Below, piece after piece: positions 13,163-15,261 of a stretch of 15,261 nt of DNA. The DNA is from Eisenbergiella sp900555195 (GTDB lineage Bacteria; Bacillota; Clostridia; Lachnospirales; Lachnospiraceae). The number at the start of each line of letters is the position of its first letter. Position 1 is the first letter of the stretch. A program made the position numbers and the translations under genes. Below the pieces are notes generated by a model. The model saw nothing but the letters and a program-made list of their open reading frames with translations, was not told the origin of the DNA and did not search any database. Where the stretch lies: NCBI GenBank assembly GCA_902492555.1, contig CABUMH010000097.1, positions 1 to 15,261 on the forward strand, given 5' to 3'.

Positions 13163-15046
13163 TTATTCTTCCCTTCCGGAAGGGATTGCCTGCAGAGAAT
13201 CGAGAAGCGCTTCAGCCTCCTCCCAATTCCCTTCCCAAAATCTGCCTTCCTCCTTCCATCCATATGTTCCGTTGCCCAGTTTCCATCCGACGGTTGGATG
13301 GATATAAGCCTCCTTCCGCTCATATGTGGCAGCAAAGGAATCAAACTTCCCGTCAAGAACCGCAAGGATCCAGCCTCCATCCTCAAAGTACCACTTCAGC
13401 TGTTCTATCTGAGATACATCCTGCCATTGCTCCTCCGAAAAGGTGCTATAATCATATGTACCATACTGTCCGTACTGCTCTGCATACGCTCTCACCTGCT
13501 CTTCTGTAGGAACGCTTGCTGACACGGGCATGTAGAAAAGTTCATACACATGAGCCGGCTCTTCCCCAATCATTCCATCTGCTAACGGGTACAGTTCTGA
13601 ATAACAGGGTATCGTGCCCAATGGAGAAAGCCGCTCCACCAGAATCCCTTCCGATGTCAGGATATGGTTGCAGAAATCTTCGCTTGCATAATTCATGCTT
13701 TCTACAGCCTGTGAACCATCCCAGCAATAAATTTTGGAAACAACGGGGATAAGCCCCCGTTCCTTTTCCTCATATCCCATATCATATCCCTCTGTCACCC
13801 AAAGGGCTGGGATCCCATCTCCCGCATCAAAGAGCGCTGCCCTGCAAAAAGGTGAGGCCGTAGGATCCGACTGCAAAATTCCCCTGCTCTTACTTTCCGC
13901 AATGCATTCTTCAAGGATCTGAGCAAAAGCTTCCGCCTGTTCCAGGCTCATCCTGCACTGGGACGCATCACCCGTATAAGCAAGCCCGGCGATCTTCTCC
14001 TCTTCTATGAAACGTTCCCCTTCCGCCGGATTCTCCGAATCAGAAGCATCCGATACCGCACCGTTTTCCTGCACTTCGCTCTCCCTACCGGTTCCCTCTG
14101 CCGTCATTTGTTCGGACCAGGTTTCCTCCTTCGTCCAAGAGACCGGCTGCTCGTTTATGGAGCGGACGGCCGAATATATTCCTGCCCCCGCCGTACCTGC
14201 GGCGATTACACCTGCCATAATTCCGGCGATCAGCTTTACTGATATCCCCTTTGCCACAGTTCCGGTTCCTGCTACCGCAGCTTTGGACGCGCCTGCTTGG
14301 CCAGTTTTGAATGTATTCTTCGCAACATTGCCGGACATATCCGCCGATATGGCTCCCCCAGCCAGAATATGCGCCGCCATCTTCCGGGCGGAAACGCCGT
14401 CTGCGTTGGCTTCTGCAGCTCTGCGCAGATAGAAAAGCAGGAATGGCAGCGGAGACATGCCGTAGAGTTTGATACCCGCCTTTTCATAATCCAAAACACG
14501 TTCCTTAATCGCCCGCCGCGCATAATTCAGGCGGCTTTTAACCGTATTTTCGGATGTCCCCATTACATTTGCAATCTCTTTTACGCTCATTTCGTCAAAA
14601 TAGAACAACAGGGTACACATCCGCTGCGCTTCCGGAAGCGCTTCCACAATTTCATCAATCATCTGCGCCGTTTCCGCATTATCAAAGGCTGCATCCGGCA
14701 CCAGCTGCTGATCCAGATTTTCAATATCATCCAATATGCTGTGGCCGTCTTCATCTTCCAGAAGCTGCAAATCCACATGTGTCCGCGACAGCATATTCAT
14801 GCATCTGTTGGCTGTTATTCGCCCAAGCCAGCCCCAGAAAGCAGCAGGCTCTTTCAGGGTATCCAGCTTGGTATACATTGTCAGCAAGACTTCCTGTGTC
14901 ACGTCCTCCGCATCCTGCTGGTTTTTCAAAAGCTTACGGCATTGATAAGATACTGATGTGTGAGCCTCACAAAGCAGCTTTTCTACAGCTGCTTTGTCAC
15001 CCGCTTTGCTTTTTTTCACCAATTCAATGATCGCTTCTTTTTCCAC
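13163..15046 (-). CDS. Membrane-tethered ECF-type sigma factor paralog lacking DUF3298
   Basis: The GTG at 15046 is chosen as start: it gives VEKEAIIELVKKSK, collinear with the paralog's MEKEVIIELV, and has GGGGAG about 8 nt upstream. An upstream extension to 15109 has no support. The 627 residues comprise sigma2 (~25-90), sigma4 (~137-185), one TM segment (268-294), an acidic linker (~305-350) and the sensor region (~353-620). By ungapped count about 181 of the first 210 residues equal those of the 822-aa paralog, and the sigma4 recognition helix is unchanged, so both should read the same promoters. The protein stops (IPSGREE) where the paralog's DUF3298 part would begin, and no DUF3298 remnant follows before the terminator. 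It is probably a separate sensor input to the same regulon. Confidence 0.9.
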   Translation of the reverse strand: MEKEAIIELVKKSKAGDKAAVEKLLCEAHTSVSYQCRKLLKNQQDAEDVTQEVLLTMYTKLDTLKEPAAFWGWLGRITANRCMNMLSRTHVDLQLLEDEDGHSILDDIENLDQQLVPDAAFDNAETAQMIDEIVEALPEAQRMCTLLFYFDEMSVKEIANVMGTSENTVKSRLNYARRAIKERVLDYEKAGIKLYGMSPLPFLLFYLRRAAEANADGVSARKMAAHILAGGAISADMSGNVAKNTFKTGQAGASKAAVAGTGTVAKGISVKLIAGIMAGVIAAGTAGAGIYSAVRSINEQPVSWTKEETWSEQMTAEGTGRESEVQENGAVSDASDSENPAEGERFIEEEKIAGLAYTGDASQCRMSLEQAEAFAQILEECIAESKSRGILQSDPTASPFCRAALFDAGDGIPALWVTEGYDMGYEEKERGLIPVVSKIYCWDGSQAVESMNYASEDFCNHILTSEGILVERLSPLGTIPCYSELYPLADGMIGEEPAHVYELFYMPVSASVPTEEQVRAYAEQYGQYGTYDYSTFSEEQWQDVSQIEQLKWYFEDGGWILAVLDGKFDSFAATYERKEAYIHPTVGWKLGNGTYGWKEEGRFWEGNWEEAEALLDSLQAIPSGREE

Positions 15047-15096
15047 CGTATATTCTCCCCTGAAGCTATTTGTCTCTTCTCTATTTTTAATCACAA

Positions 15097-15130
15097 ATTT
15101 CAACGGCAATGAACATACATCGTTTTCATT
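15097..15130 (-). promoter_or_regulatory. Weak ECF-type promoter-like motif of the second sigma gene
   Basis: On the minus strand AATGAAAAC (15122-15130), 17 bp, then GTTGAAAT (15097-15104). It resembles, with changes in both boxes and one base less spacing, the conserved motif at 8681-8714 and 12573-12606. It overlaps the -10 box of the sigmaA-like promoter. It may be chance. Confidence 0.3.
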
Positions 15131-15156
15131 ATACTCAATATTTTAATCATAGGCAA
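15128..15156 (-). promoter_or_regulatory. SigmaA-like promoter of the second sigma gene, containing the ATACTCAATAT element
   Basis: TTGCCT (15151-15156) and TATAAT (15128-15133) are 17 bp apart on the minus strand, about 80 bp before the GTG start. The plus-strand 11-mer ATACTCAATAT (15131-15141) overlaps the -10 box exactly as at the other sigma promoter. Confidence 0.7.
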
Positions 15157-15261
15157 TAAAGAAAAGCCCTTTTAAGAAAAATACAGTTACTACTCAGCCC
15201 TCCGCATATGCCGTTCCGTCTCCCTCGCCTGTGACACCTGGTTCCCCAGGCACGGACATCC
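15157..15261. other. Right edge: no supported gene
   Basis: No complete gene is seen. The base composition becomes GC-richer from about 15190, as in the 3' end of a coding region. On the minus strand two short open frames end in stops at 15190-15192 and 15194-15196, either of which could be the tail of a gene starting outside the window. Nothing here is long enough to name. Confidence 0.3.

Noticed and set aside
14297..14956. Long plus-strand open frame of about 219 codons, and similar ones at 5144-6031 and 3838-4524
   Set aside because: They lie opposite well-supported genes, and their composition is that of reverse-complemented coding sequence.
15047..15109. N-terminal extension of the second sigma gene to 15109
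   Set aside because: The extension has no ribosome binding site and no counterpart in the paralog; the GTG at 15046 has both support and collinearity.

Overview
The window looks like chromosome of a Gram-positive, low-to-mid-GC Clostridia, most likely Lachnospiraceae. The evidence is strong AGGAGG-type ribosome binding sites, a Tn916-family excisionase/integrase pair, a Gram-positive type Pel-like exopolysaccharide operon, and sigma factors fused to a membrane anchor. The family assignment is inference; nothing fixes the species.

Layout. Bases 1 to about 1970 are the right-hand end of a Tn916/Tn1549-type integrative conjugative element (ICE): a densely folded non-coding stretch, xis with a hairpin that can hide its ribosome binding site, an int promoter, int, Int arm-site-like repeats and a terminator-like hairpin. 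The element ends inside the 3' part of the next gene, so the last ~45 codons of that gene are read out of ICE DNA. Bases 1827-6733 (minus strand) hold three tightly coupled genes of a Pel-like operon: pelD-like (degenerate SDR + membrane segments + GAF-like region + degenerate GGDEF with an intact RxxD c-di-GMP site), pelE-like, and a DUF2194/PelA-like deacetylase. The expected pelF and pelG are not in the window; the ICE sits exactly where they would begin.

Bases 6841-8755 hold a secreted Ser/Gly/Asp-repeat protein preceded by an unlisted 35-codon ORF. Bases 8719-12544 hold an operon: a 39-codon ORF overlapping the start of an 822-aa sigma factor, then two zinc-ribbon proteins and a strong terminator. 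The sigma protein has sigma2 and sigma4, one transmembrane segment, an external sensor domain and a C-terminal DUF3298 (RsiV-like) domain. After a divergent small XRE regulator comes a second, paralogous membrane-fused sigma factor (13163-15046) that lacks DUF3298.

How it fits together. The two sigma proteins have nearly identical DNA-binding regions. A bipartite ECF-type motif, AATAAAAC-N18-GTCTGAAT, occurs identically upstream of the 822-aa sigma operon and upstream of the repeat-protein transcription unit. This suggests an autoregulated envelope-stress regulon whose target is the secreted protein. A separate 11-mer, ATACTCAATAT, marks the vegetative promoters of both sigma genes and occurs in inverted orientation in front of the XRE gene. 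The small ORFs, the sigma/anti-sigma-like fusion and these two shared motifs are the least expected parts of the window.
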